From Pseudoxanthomonas daejeonensis (GTDB lineage: Bacteria; Pseudomonadota; Gammaproteobacteria; Xanthomonadales; Xanthomonadaceae), in the NCBI RefSeq assembly GCF_010093205.1, contig NZ_PDWN01000010.1:97943-161942 (forward strand): DNA of 64,000 bases, read 5' to 3'. The position numbers and the translations under genes were made by a program. The notes beneath the pieces were generated by a model that ran no database searches, was not told the DNA's origin, and saw only the letters and a program-made list of their open reading frames with translations. This document shows, piece by piece, positions 8,537-19,841 of the stretch; position 1 is the first letter of the stretch; each line of letters begins with the position of its first letter.

Positions 8537-11083
8537 TCAGTAGCGAACGCGCAGGGTCACACCGTACAGCCGCGGCGAACCCAGGAAGGCGTTCCACGAA
8601 CCGGTCTGGATCGGCGCGTCGATGCCCACCTGCTTGTAGGTCTCGTCGGTGAGGTTCTGGCCCCACAGCTCCAGCGTCCAGCGCTGGTTCACGTCGCCGA
8701 GGCCGATGCGCGCATTGACCAGGGTGTAGGCGTCCTGCAGCTTCTCCGGATCCAGGTCCGAACCGGTGTTGTACTCGGACATGTACTTGGCGCCGATGTT
8801 GAAGCGGCCGACCAGGCGAGAGCCCATGTCCCATTCGTAGGTGACGTTGGCATTGCCCGACCACTTCGGCGCGAAGCTCATCTGGCTGCCCGGCAGCAGC
8901 ACCAGGCCGGCATCGGGCAGCACGTCGTCGCCGTACTGGGTATCGGCGTAGACCAGGCCCGCCTGCATCGACAGGCCGTCGATGCCGGTGTTCCAGAGCA
9001 TTTCCGCATCCAGGCCCTGCGAGGTCACCTTCGGGATCGAGCGGACCACGAAGCTGGTGCCCAGGAAGCTGTTGAGCTGGAAGTCGGTGTACTCCTGGTA
9101 GAACAACGCCGCGTTCAACAGCAGGTTGCCGCCGGCCCAGGTGGTCTTGGTGCCCAGCTCGAAGCTGTCGACGAACTCGCCCGGGAACGAGGTGTCGTCC
9201 ACCGGCAGGATGCCCTGGGTGCCGCTGGACAGGCCGTTGGAGGACTGCACGCGGTCGAGGTTGAAGCCGCCCGCCTTGTAGCCGCGCGCGTACGAACCGT
9301 AGGCCATCACGTCATCGCTGAAGCTGTAGGCCAGCTTCAAGGTGCCGGACCACTCCTTCTCCGAACGCTCCTGGTCGGTGGCGCGGCCGTTGTGGGCCAC
9401 GTTCGCCCACGGCAGGCAGGTGAAGCCGATCACCTGCGGCGCGATGGTCGGCACCGCGGCGGCCGGGATGCCGCGCGACACCAGCGCCGCGCCGATGCGC
9501 TGCAGCGCCGCCGGGTTGACCTGGCCGTTGGGCAGGAAGTACGAGGCGCAGGCCAGGCTGCCGTTGGGGTTGGTGTAGTTGGACTCCAGCGTCTTCTTTT
9601 CGTTGGTGTAGCGCAGGCCGACGGTGACGTCGAACGCGTCGGTGGCGTGCCAGGTGTTGTTGGTGAAGATCGCGGTGCTTTCGGCGTTCTGCTTGTAGGT
9701 GTCGAGCGTGGCCAGGCCCGGGAACAGCGTGCCGAACGGACGGCCGGTCGCCTGCGACAGGAACAGCGGCGCATCCGGGCGCAAGGCCAGCGCCGGGTTG
9801 ATCTGGCCGATCAGCGCGGTCGACAGGTACGGCTCGTAGGCGCGGCCGTAACGGTAGGTCTCGTTGCGGTCCAGGTCCTCGTTCGAATAGAACAGGCCGA
9901 CCATCCAGTCGATGCTGTCGCTCGAGCCGGTCAGGCGGAATTCCTGGCTGAAGGTCTTGAACCTGGTCAGCGACTCGTCCTCGTCCGGCGCGCGGTACAG
10001 CACGTCGGCGGCGCTGTAGTCGAAGTCGAGCCCGTTGATCGCCTGCCACTCGCGCGAGGCGGTGATGGAGGTCAGCACCGCTTCATTGGCCCACGGCGTG
10101 GTCCAGTTCACCTCGGCCTGGATGCCCTTGTCCTTGATGTCCTGCTCGGTGCTGCGGTTGCTGTAGGCCAGGCGACGGTCCGGGTCGGCGACCGGGATCA
10201 CCGCCTCGCCACCGGGGGTGAGCGCATTGAGGATGGCCGCGGTCGGACCACGCACGGTGGTGACGGTGACGCAGCAGTTCTCCTCGCGGCTGGTGTAGTC
10301 GGCGGCGAACACGACCTCGACATTGTCCGACGGCTCCCACAGCAGCTGGCCGCGCAGGGTGTGCATGTTCTGGTCGCCGTCGTCGGTCCGGGTGCGCGGG
10401 CCGTTGGCGATGCGCACGTCGTCGACGCCGTCGCGCGTGCGCTGGGCCGCGTAGATCCGCAGCGCGGTCTTCTCGCCGAGCGCATCGTTGTACGCGCCGG
10501 CCAGGCCGAGCGCGCCGTAGTTGCCGAGGGTCACCTCGCCTTCGGCACTCTGCGTGTAGCTCGGGCGGCGGGTGATGACGTTGATCACGCCCGCCGATGT
10601 GTTCTTGCCGAAGACGGTGCCCTGCGGGCCCTTCAGCACTTCGATCCGCTCCAGCTCGCCCAGGTCGGTGAAGCCGACGCTGTTGCGCGCGCGGTAGACG
10701 CCGTCGACGACGATGCCCACCGACGATTCCAGGCCGGCGTTGTCGCCCACCGTGCCGATGCCGCGGATGCGGGCCACGGTCTGCGCCGCGCTCTGCGTGC
10801 TGGTCACGGTCAGGCCCGGCACCAGCACCTGCATGTCCTTGATGTCGCGCACGCCGGTGTCCTGCAGCAGCTGTTCGCTGAGCACGTTCACCGTGATCGG
10901 CACTTCCTGCAGTGCCTGTTCGCGCTTCTGCGCCGTCACGGTCATGGTCGAGAGCGTGACCGGCTCTTCGGCCGTCGGCGCCGGCGTGGCGGCGGCCGAC
11001 TGGCCGCGTGCGGCAGGAATGGCCGTCAACGCGGCGACCACGGCGATCGCCAGTCCAGTGTGCTTAAAGGTTGCGCAGGCCAT
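8537..11083 (-). CDS. TonB-dependent outer-membrane receptor
   Basis: The product is an 848-residue outer-membrane receptor that would import a scarce ligand with TonB/ExbBD energy; the ligand cannot be assigned. There is a signal peptide (ACATFKHTGLAIAVVAALTAIPAARG). The plug domain starts near residue 50 with VTLSTMTVTAQKR and contains VGIVVDGVYRARN and LERIEVLKGPQGTVFGKNTSAGVINVITRRP. A 22-strand barrel follows and ends in the aromatic VRY that signals outer-membrane insertion. The N-terminus has no long STN signalling extension. The ATG at 11081-11083 is preceded by GGGGAGGGAACC, a good ribosome-binding site; the upstream 34 codons are discarded. It is a single-gene unit closed by the tandem terminators at 8401-8510. 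Confidence 0.93.
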   Translation of the reverse strand: MACATFKHTGLAIAVVAALTAIPAARGQSAAATPAPTAEEPVTLSTMTVTAQKREQALQEVPITVNVLSEQLLQDTGVRDIKDMQVLVPGLTVTSTQSAAQTVARIRGIGTVGDNAGLESSVGIVVDGVYRARNSVGFTDLGELERIEVLKGPQGTVFGKNTSAGVINVITRRPSYTQSAEGEVTLGNYGALGLAGAYNDALGEKTALRIYAAQRTRDGVDDVRIANGPRTRTDDGDQNMHTLRGQLLWEPSDNVEVVFAADYTSREENCCVTVTTVRGPTAAILNALTPGGEAVIPVADPDRRLAYSNRSTEQDIKDKGIQAEVNWTTPWANEAVLTSITASREWQAINGLDFDYSAADVLYRAPDEDESLTRFKTFSQEFRLTGSSDSIDWMVGLFYSNEDLDRNETYRYGRAYEPYLSTALIGQINPALALRPDAPLFLSQATGRPFGTLFPGLATLDTYKQNAESTAIFTNNTWHATDAFDVTVGLRYTNEKKTLESNYTNPNGSLACASYFLPNGQVNPAALQRIGAALVSRGIPAAAVPTIAPQVIGFTCLPWANVAHNGRATDQERSEKEWSGTLKLAYSFSDDVMAYGSYARGYKAGGFNLDRVQSSNGLSSGTQGILPVDDTSFPGEFVDSFELGTKTTWAGGNLLLNAALFYQEYTDFQLNSFLGTSFVVRSIPKVTSQGLDAEMLWNTGIDGLSMQAGLVYADTQYGDDVLPDAGLVLLPGSQMSFAPKWSGNANVTYEWDMGSRLVGRFNIGAKYMSEYNTGSDLDPEKLQDAYTLVNARIGLGDVNQRWTLELWGQNLTDETYKQVGIDAPIQTGSWNAFLGSPRLYGVTLRVRY

Positions 11084-11291
11084 GGTTCCCTCCCCAGGGT
11101 AATTTGATGGCGGATGTTCTCTTTCTGCGGTAACGCCGGTGCGCTCGTCAGGCGGCGGAACCGGACCATTCGGACCGGTATCCACACCCGGACGTTAAAC
11201 CCGCTTCACAAATAGCGCATTTTGCGGTGCGGCGATACGCAGAAGGCCGATTAAGAATGGAGGCCTTGGCTCACGGCATTGCCGAGTTCAC

Positions 11292-12320
11292 TCAGGCGTG
11301 ACTGCGGTCACAGTTGGTGCCGCCGCAGTGATCCTCGCCCGCGGCTTCCATCTGCAGGGTCACGTGCACGATCCGGTGGCGCTGCTCGAGCATCTGCTCC
11401 AGCTCGCGGCGGACGGCTGCCCCTTCCGCGCCTTCGGCGAGGACCACGTGCGCGGTCATCGCCGGGGTGCGCGATGCAAGCGCCCACACGTGCAGGTCGT
11501 GCATGCCCGTCACCTGCGCATGCGCTTCCAGGTCCGCGCGCACGGCGGCGAGGTCCACTCCCGGGGGTACGCCTTCCATCAGCACGTTCAGTGCCTCGCG
11601 CACCAGCACCCAGGTCCGCGGCAGCACCCACAGGCCGATCATGACCGCCAGCAAGGGGTCGACCCACAGCCAGCCGGTGAAGCGGATCACCAGCGCCGCC
11701 ACGATCACGGCCAGGGAGCCGAGCATGTCGCTCCAGACCTCCAGGTAGGCGCCCTTGACGTTGAGGCTCTGCCCGCTGCCCGCCTGCAGCAGGCGCATCG
11801 AGACGAGATTGCAGGCCAGGCCGAGCAACGCCACCACCAGCATGCCCGCGCTCGCGACCGGCATGGGGGCGCGGAACCGGTGCCAGGCTTCCCACAGGAT
11901 GTAGCCGGCCAGCACGAACAGCATCGAACCATTGGCCAGCGCGCCCAGCGCCTCGAAGCGGACATAGCCGTAGGTCCGCTTCGCGTCCGGCGGCCTGCGC
12001 GCCAGCCGTACCGCGACCAGGGCGATCGCCAGGGCCAGGGTATCGGTGGCCATGTGCGCGGCATCGGAGAGCAGTGCCAGGCTGTTGGTCAGCCAGGCGC
12101 CGACCACCTCGGCCACCAGCACGGTCGCGGTAAGCCCGAGCGCCCACCACAACGGCCGTTCGAAGCGGATCTCCGAGGGCACGTGGGTGTGGCCGCCTGG
12201 CCCGTGGTGGTGGCCGGCGTGGCCGTGCGCATGTCCATGCGCGCGCTCGCGCGAGTCGCCGGGATGGCGGTCGGCACCATCGTGGTGATCGTGATCGTGG
12301 TCGTGGTCCATGCCTTGCAC
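11292..12320 (-). CDS. Cation diffusion facilitator, CzcD/ZitB-like metal exporter
   Basis: The product is a 342-residue inner-membrane exporter that moves zinc, cobalt or related divalent metals out of the cytoplasm in exchange for protons. It has a histidine- and aspartate-rich N-terminus (DHDHDHDHH, then HGHAHGHAGHHHG), six membrane segments, and a cytoplasmic C-terminal dimerisation domain starting near residue 245. The TM2 metal site reads SDAAHMATD (HxxxD). The TM5 site reads EVWSD, with Glu where many zinc transporters have His, so the metal range may differ. It ends with a cysteine/histidine tail (CGGTNCDRSH). An alternative start is the ATG three codons downstream. No metal-responsive operator was identified. 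Confidence 0.92.
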   Translation of the reverse strand: MQGMDHDHDHDHHDGADRHPGDSRERAHGHAHGHAGHHHGPGGHTHVPSEIRFERPLWWALGLTATVLVAEVVGAWLTNSLALLSDAAHMATDTLALAIALVAVRLARRPPDAKRTYGYVRFEALGALANGSMLFVLAGYILWEAWHRFRAPMPVASAGMLVVALLGLACNLVSMRLLQAGSGQSLNVKGAYLEVWSDMLGSLAVIVAALVIRFTGWLWVDPLLAVMIGLWVLPRTWVLVREALNVLMEGVPPGVDLAAVRADLEAHAQVTGMHDLHVWALASRTPAMTAHVVLAEGAEGAAVRRELEQMLEQRHRIVHVTLQMEAAGEDHCGGTNCDRSHA

Positions 12321-12373
12321 TATCCGGTCGGGCCTGCCTGGAAACTATTACATCCCCGCGCCGCGACCCGCGC

Positions 12374-13582
12374 TCAATCCTTCGACCGCGCGCTCCCTGC
12401 CTCGACCGCCGACCACACGCGCAGCAGGTTGCCGCCCAGGATCTTCTTCAGGTCCGCGTCCGAATAGCCGCGCGCCTGCAGGGCGGCGATGAGGTTGGGG
12501 TAATCGGCGACGGTGCGCAGGCCCTCGGGCAGGTTGCCCGACACGCCATCGAAGTCCGAGCCCAGGCCGATGTGGTCGATGCCGACCAGCTTGACCCCGT
12601 GGTCGATGTGGTCGACCACCGCCTCGATCGCGGTCGGACGCGGGGGGTGCGTGCGCTTCCACTCCTTGTTGAACGCGGCCTCGTCTTCTTCCGGCCGGCC
12701 GGCGGCACGCGCGGCGGCATTGCGCTTGTCCAGCTCGGCGTCGGCCTGGAAATAGGCCTGGGTATCGGCGGCCATCTGCGGATTGACGAAGGCGCTGCCG
12801 AAGGTGACCTGGACCACGCCGCCGCGGGCCGCGATCGCCTTGGCCAGCTCGTCGCTGAGGTTGCGCTCGAAGCCCGGGGTGAAATGGCGGAAGCCCGAAT
12901 GGCTGGCGATCACCGGCACCGTGCTCAGCTCGACCGCCTGGCGCACCGCATCGTCGGACAGGTGCGACACGTCGACCATGATCCCGAGCCGGTTCATCTC
13001 GGCGACCACCTTCCGGCCGAACGGGCTCAGCCCCTGCCACTGGCGCTGGAGGCCGTAGGACGAATCACTGATCCGGTTGCTCTCGCTGTGGGCCAGGGTG
13101 ATGTAGCGCACGCCGCGCGCATGGAAGCGGGCCAGCTCGGCCAGGTCGTCGCCCAGGGGCGCGCCGTTCTCCATGCCCAGCGCCAGCAGCACGTGGCCGT
13201 CGGCGCGCAGGCGGTCGACGTCGCCGGGCGAGTCCAGCAGGGCGAAACGGTCCGGATGCCGGCCGACCATCGCCTCGACCGCGTCGATCTGCTTGTGCGC
13301 GATGCCGCGCGCGGTGCCGGCGCGGTCCTCCCCGGGGGAGGTGTAGATCGACATGAAGGCCACGTCCAGCCCGCCTTCGCGCGCGCGCGGGTAGTCGAAC
13401 TCGCGATCGGGCGTGAGCTCGCCCAGGTCCCTCCAGCCATCCATCAGTTCGCCGGGCGCATCGATGTGGGTGTCGACGATGACGGCCTCGCGGGCCAGCT
13501 GGTGCGGGTCGGTGGCGGCGCCGGCAGCGAAAGCGTGGCCGGCGGCGAGCAGCAGCAGGCAAGCGGAACGACGGATGGGCAT
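12374..13582 (-). CDS. Secreted membrane-type dipeptidase (peptidase M19)
   Basis: The product is a 402-residue renal-dipeptidase-family zinc hydrolase that would cleave dipeptides, including D-amino-acid or beta-lactam-like ones in some homologues. It has a signal peptide ([21 protein letters not shown]), so it is periplasmic or exported. Metal-site motifs are [10 protein letters not shown] (HxD) near residue 35, MENGAPLG near 130, [18 protein letters not shown], and [11 protein letters not shown] near 240. The C-terminal [14 protein letters not shown] is the family signature. The ATG at 13580-13582 is preceded by AGGAG at good spacing; the longer frame upstream is the antisense of the mutS promoter region. 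It is divergent from mutS, with 179 bp between them. Confidence 0.92.
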   Translation of the reverse strand: MPIRRSACLLLLAAGHAFAAGAATDPHQLAREAVIVDTHIDAPGELMDGWRDLGELTPDREFDYPRAREGGLDVAFMSIYTSPGEDRAGTARGIAHKQIDAVEAMVGRHPDRFALLDSPGDVDRLRADGHVLLALGMENGAPLGDDLAELARFHARGVRYITLAHSESNRISDSSYGLQRQWQGLSPFGRKVVAEMNRLGIMVDVSHLSDDAVRQAVELSTVPVIASHSGFRHFTPGFERNLSDELAKAIAARGGVVQVTFGSAFVNPQMAADTQAYFQADAELDKRNAAARAAGRPEEDEAAFNKEWKRTHPPRPTAIEAVVDHIDHGVKLVGIDHIGLGSDFDGVSGNLPEGLRTVADYPNLIAALQARGYSDADLKKILGGNLLRVWSAVEAGSARSKD

Positions 13583-13761
13583 GTGGACTCCTGCATGGAT
13601 CGGAAAGCCCGATCCTAACGCGACCGGCGGCGGCACGACCCTGCCGGACGCCACGGATCGGGCCTGCGCGCACCACTGCCACGGACCTCCACCGCGCCGC
13701 CGCCAGGCCGCCGGCGCGCGCAGGCCATTACAATCGGCGGCCCTGCCCCACCGCCGCAGCA

Positions 13762-16389
<2,628 letters not shown>

Positions 16390-16482
16390 ATGGTCCCTGC
16401 GGAGGCCGCAGGGCATAGCGCTTACTAGCCGCTCCGACGATCCGCATTGGCCCTGACCGACGGATCTCCCTGCAGGCCGTGT

Positions 16483-16552
16483 GTCCACTTCAGCTGGAAG
16501 TGGACCTCAAGGCTGGCTCCGCTGGAACGTCCGCTTCCGGCCAGAAGCGGAC
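16483..16552. repeat. Two related hairpins at the distal edge of the CBASS cassette
   Basis: GTCCACTTC (16483-16491) pairs with GAAGTGGAC (16497-16505). Forty-six bases later, GTCCGCTTC (16529-16537) pairs with GAAGCGGAC (16544-16552). The arms differ only by A/G and T/C exchanges that keep pairing, so they are two copies of one palindromic motif. The second ends one base before the cap3 stop codon, so it may act as a 3' hairpin of the CBASS mRNA; a dispersed palindromic repeat is the alternative. Confidence 0.6.
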
Positions 16553-16553
16553 G

Positions 16554-17036
16554 CTAGGCCGCTAGTTCAACGCCATTCTGATGCCTGATATTCGACCGCA
16601 TGCGTGTGCCGTCAGGGAGGTAGGTGTGGATGGTTGCAATCAGCTCTCCCTCTAGTCCGAGCTTGGCAATCAGCAGCACTGCGAAGTTCGCGCCGACTTT
16701 TTCGTCCTGGACGATCTGCAGCATGGACAGGTCATCTGTCCCGCTTGGGTATGGCGCAAATGATGGATGCGAATGCCATTCGCCAAGATAGTTGAACCGG
16801 GCGTAGTCATGTCCGGTCTTCCGGAAGAACAAACGAAGACTTCCGATGGCGTCCTCAACCCTTCGCACGAACGAGGCGAATGCACCGCGGCGATGCACGG
16901 TCATCTCCCGGACGATGAAGAGGTTCGGTCCGACATGCTCGCCCATCAGAATTCCACCGACCTCGCGTCGTCCGGCCCTTCTGAGCGCCACCAACAACAA
17001 GTCGTTCTGCTCAGGCGGCAGAATCAGCGTCAGCAT
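16554..17036 (-). CDS. cap3: CBASS Cap3, JAB/JAMM deconjugating peptidase
   Basis: The product is a 160-residue zinc peptidase of the JAB/MPN family. In type II CBASS, Cap3 removes targets that Cap2 has joined to the cyclase, countering priming. The complete JAMM signature is visible: Glu25 in REVGGILMGE, His88 and His90 in GEWHSHPSF, Ser98 and Asp101 in YPSGTDDL. Its start codon lies inside the end of cap2 (26-bp overlap), so expression is coupled. It is the last gene of the four-gene operon, and its stop abuts a hairpin. The assignment as Cap3 rather than a generic JAB protein rests on the neighbouring cyclase and E2-E1 genes. Confidence 0.92.
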   Translation of the reverse strand: MLTLILPPEQNDLLLVALRRAGRREVGGILMGEHVGPNLFIVREMTVHRRGAFASFVRRVEDAIGSLRLFFRKTGHDYARFNYLGEWHSHPSFAPYPSGTDDLSMLQIVQDEKVGANFAVLLIAKLGLEGELIATIHTYLPDGTRMRSNIRHQNGVELAA

Positions 17037-18777
17037 CCCTCCCTCCTGCGTGCATCTTCAGCAGCTCCTCCACGACGGCAATCCTGGCCTTTTCGTTCAC
17101 CGCATCCCCATCACGCTCCCAACCATGGCCCTGCACGGCGATCGGGCGCGTGTCAAACGGCGCCTCGAAGATCCATTCGCGGCGCATGCCCAACAAGTAC
17201 AGCGAGTAGGGAAACTCGCTCGGATCCCGAGACAACGCCGTATCGATGACCAGCCGGGTCAGCGCGGTCGCCACGAAGCCTACGGCGCTGTCGTACGCGA
17301 TCAGCGGTTGTTCCTCAGTCCCGTCGTAGCCGGCCACGTTCTTGAAAGGCGCGTCGGGAAGCGTCGCCAGATAGGTGTGGTAGGCGTCGCGGACCGCCAA
17401 CGGGTTCGGATCGCGTCCGGGGCGTGCCCGCGCGATCATCCCGCCGTAACCTCCGGCGAATATCTCGCCCCAGCACAGCGGCGTTCTCTGCCGCTTCGCA
17501 AGCGCCGCCAGCAGAAGGAATACTTCCGGATTGGCCGTGGCATCGACCAGCAGGTCGCAATTGGACAGATCCTTGAGCGCGGCTGCCGCAGTCAGCGCCG
17601 ACTCCTGACCGGCAAGGCGGGTGGTCCTCGTATCCACCCTTACCCCAGCCGCGGTCAATGACAGCGCGTCGCGCACGGCCCTTGCCTTGTGCGTACCCAT
17701 ATAGGCCCAGGACAGCTCGTGGCGCACCATATTGCCAGGCGTTAGGTAGTCATCGTCCACCATCAGGAAGCGCCGGACACCGGATCGAGCCAATGAAACA
17801 GCAATTTTGCTGCCCATTGAGCCGAGCCCGACGATGCCGACACGGACCTTGGCCAGTTGCTGCGCCTCCTCCGACAACCTGAAATCGGAAAGCGACGGCC
17901 ACACGATCCTGTGCTCCAACAACTCGGGTTGTTCGCCCGAGTTGATCAGGAACACCCGCAGCGACGGTAGCGCCGTGCCCAGTAGCACGATGGTTCTGGC
18001 CCTGTACTTGCCCGCCTCCTGCACCAGAACGCCATCCGTAGCGAACCCGGCCTCTGTCAGCACTCGTACCAATGTCTCGGCGGACTCGATGGTTTGTCGC
18101 TGGTCGAAGGCATCGCTGCGGAACATCAACCCATCGCCGGAGAGTGAGAACAGCGGAAGCGATGTGGCGATGCCTTCCGGAACATCGGCCACGTCTCGCA
18201 TCACGTCTTGTGTGTCGGCAACCTTTGTCACGAACATGACGACTGCGTCCGCGTTGTACACGGTCGCCGATGTGAGACGGACTCTGGAAGGCAGCGGAAG
18301 TGCCGCCAATATGGGCAGCAGCTCGGCGGTCGCGACGAAGCGCCGGCCCGCGCCCCGCATGTCCTGCCCTGTCGTCAGGCGGTGCGCCGACGGCACCGCA
18401 TTCGGAAGCTCGGGATGCTGTTCGGTGCTCAGCAATTCGTATGTACTGCGCACCATGTCCGCGCCGGTCACGTCGGGATGCCAGTTGTCTGCCCGCCATT
18501 GCAAGCACAGTGGGCCACCGTCGCCGTACTGGTGGCCGGACCAGCGCTCAGACGTGTCCCGTGGGCAGATGTAGGGCGGCGAGTCTGGGAATGTGTCCGG
18601 ATACGTCATTCGCCCCGCAAAGACGCGACCATGGATGGTCATGTCGAGATCGACCGTGATCGAGCCGTTCTCGGCGATGCGCCAGGCCGTGCTCAGCCAG
18701 CCGGCCTCGGCTTCAAGACGATCCAGTTCCGCGCGCTCGCGCAGAAAGCGCGCGGGATCGTCGATGGCCCATTTCAT
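17011..18777 (-). CDS. cap2: CBASS Cap2, E2-E1 ubiquitin-like conjugating enzyme
   Basis: The product is a 588-residue fusion of an E2-like and an E1-like enzyme. Cap2 activates the C-terminus of the CBASS cyclase and conjugates it to other molecules, which primes second-messenger synthesis. The N-terminal E2 domain has YPDTFPDSPPYICP and the catalytic Cys91 in GDGGPLCLQW. A linker spans about residues 130-300. The C-terminal ThiF/E1 adenylation domain has the ATP-binding VGIVGLGSMGSK (Gly317-Gly322), VDDDYLTPGNMVRH (Asp341, Asn349, Arg352), and a candidate E1 catalytic Cys435 in TPLCWGEIFAGG. Its start overlaps the cyclase stop (TGATG), and its end overlaps cap3. All expected catalytic residues are present, so it should be active. 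Confidence 0.93.
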   Translation of the reverse strand: MKWAIDDPARFLRERAELDRLEAEAGWLSTAWRIAENGSITVDLDMTIHGRVFAGRMTYPDTFPDSPPYICPRDTSERWSGHQYGDGGPLCLQWRADNWHPDVTGADMVRSTYELLSTEQHPELPNAVPSAHRLTTGQDMRGAGRRFVATAELLPILAALPLPSRVRLTSATVYNADAVVMFVTKVADTQDVMRDVADVPEGIATSLPLFSLSGDGLMFRSDAFDQRQTIESAETLVRVLTEAGFATDGVLVQEAGKYRARTIVLLGTALPSLRVFLINSGEQPELLEHRIVWPSLSDFRLSEEAQQLAKVRVGIVGLGSMGSKIAVSLARSGVRRFLMVDDDYLTPGNMVRHELSWAYMGTHKARAVRDALSLTAAGVRVDTRTTRLAGQESALTAAAALKDLSNCDLLVDATANPEVFLLLAALAKRQRTPLCWGEIFAGGYGGMIARARPGRDPNPLAVRDAYHTYLATLPDAPFKNVAGYDGTEEQPLIAYDSAVGFVATALTRLVIDTALSRDPSEFPYSLYLLGMRREWIFEAPFDTRPIAVQGHGWERDGDAVNEKARIAVVEELLKMHAGGRDADADSAA

Positions 18778-19841
18778 CAGGCGAAGCCTGAGGACTTGTT
18801 CGGCACAACTGGGCCGCTGGGGAAGGTAAGGCTGGCAGCAGTGGCGGCGGCAGGCTGGAGCAGGGACCTGGCACCATCGGCACCCTTGGCGATCTGGACG
18901 CTGAAATAGTCCGTGTTGAACACTTTGTCCCAGGCGTCGCCCGCCTTCTTGCGCGTGCAGTCGTACTCGTCAAGGACCTTCAGCGCCTCCAGCGCGTCGC
19001 CCAAGCGATCGCGGAAGAAGACCACACACTCGTCGCCTTCCTCCGCGAGGTTCTTGTCCGCATACACCGGGTGGCCGATGCGCTGGCTGAAAACCAGTTG
19101 TGCCTTGATCGCCTTCCAAGTATCGCGCAGGGCGTCATCGTCCCGGCCGGGGCACGCCACGAAGTGATCCACGACCAGTTTCGAGACGCAGATACCGCTG
19201 GCGGTCTTCTTCTTCCAAGAAACGCGGCTTCGAGCCATCTTCTTGGTCAGCTTGGTGATACGCCGCAGTTGGCTGCTATCGGACTGCCCCGCCGTCAGCT
19301 CGGAGCCGACGGCGTCGTTGTACCAGCGACTCACCTTGCGCGCATCGGACTTGACCCAGTCATCGCCGCTAGCCAGTTCGTACTGGACGATTTCGTTGCC
19401 CCAGAAGTCCTTCGAGCGGATCGTGCGATAGACGGGGATGTCGATGTGATACCCCTCCGGGTACTGCTGGCGCACGCAATTGGTCTTCACCACCGCGTCG
19501 TAAGCCAGCCGGTCGTCCTTCAGCGCGTTACTAACCCTGGTGCGGGCGTCGCGCGCGCCGAGGTAGTCGCCATTGGCGTCCTTCAGATCTTCCTTGTCGA
19601 AGTACACGCCATCGTCGATGTCGTAGTCGCAGGCATCATCCTGGACCATGGTGCGCATCGCATAGGAGCCCTGTGAGCTGAACTCCTTGGGCAATGGATG
19701 GCCGCCCTTCGACAACCCGTTCTTGATTCGCGTCCGTCCGTTGTCGCGGCGGTTGCGCATCTCCGTTTGGTCGTCGTTCGAGAGGTTCACCTCGTCCGCG
19801 TGATACCCCTTCATCTCTTTGTTGCTGTCAATGGTGGTCAT
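18777..19841 (-). CDS. DncV-like CD-NTase, CBASS second-messenger synthase
   Basis: The product is a 354-residue nucleotidyltransferase of the cGAS/DncV class that would make a cyclic di- or trinucleotide after phage infection. Active-site motifs are QGSYAMRTM (Gly58-Ser59), [10 protein letters not shown] (Asp74 and Asp76) and the third carboxylate in YHIDIPVYR (Asp134), all closely resembling Vibrio cholerae DncV; 3'3'-cGAMP is therefore the likeliest product (inference). The tail from about residue 330 is low-complexity and ends SSGFA, a flexible C-terminus suited to Cap2 conjugation. The ATG at 19839-19841 is chosen because it begins just inside capV (14-bp overlap); the 102 upstream codons are capV antiframe. 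GC content is visibly lower than in neighbouring housekeeping genes. Confidence 0.93.
   Translation of the reverse strand: MTTIDSNKEMKGYHADEVNLSNDDQTEMRNRRDNGRTRIKNGLSKGGHPLPKEFSSQGSYAMRTMVQDDACDYDIDDGVYFDKEDLKDANGDYLGARDARTRVSNALKDDRLAYDAVVKTNCVRQQYPEGYHIDIPVYRTIRSKDFWGNEIVQYELASGDDWVKSDARKVSRWYNDAVGSELTAGQSDSSQLRRITKLTKKMARSRVSWKKKTASGICVSKLVVDHFVACPGRDDDALRDTWKAIKAQLVFSQRIGHPVYADKNLAEEGDECVVFFRDRLGDALEALKVLDEYDCTRKKAGDAWDKVFNTDYFSVQIAKGADGARSLLQPAAATAASLTFPSGPVVPNKSSGFA

Noticed and set aside
8525..11107. Long plus-strand ORF (860 codons) opposite the TonB receptor
   Set aside because: The minus-strand protein is an unmistakable receptor with a ribosome site; this is an antiframe.
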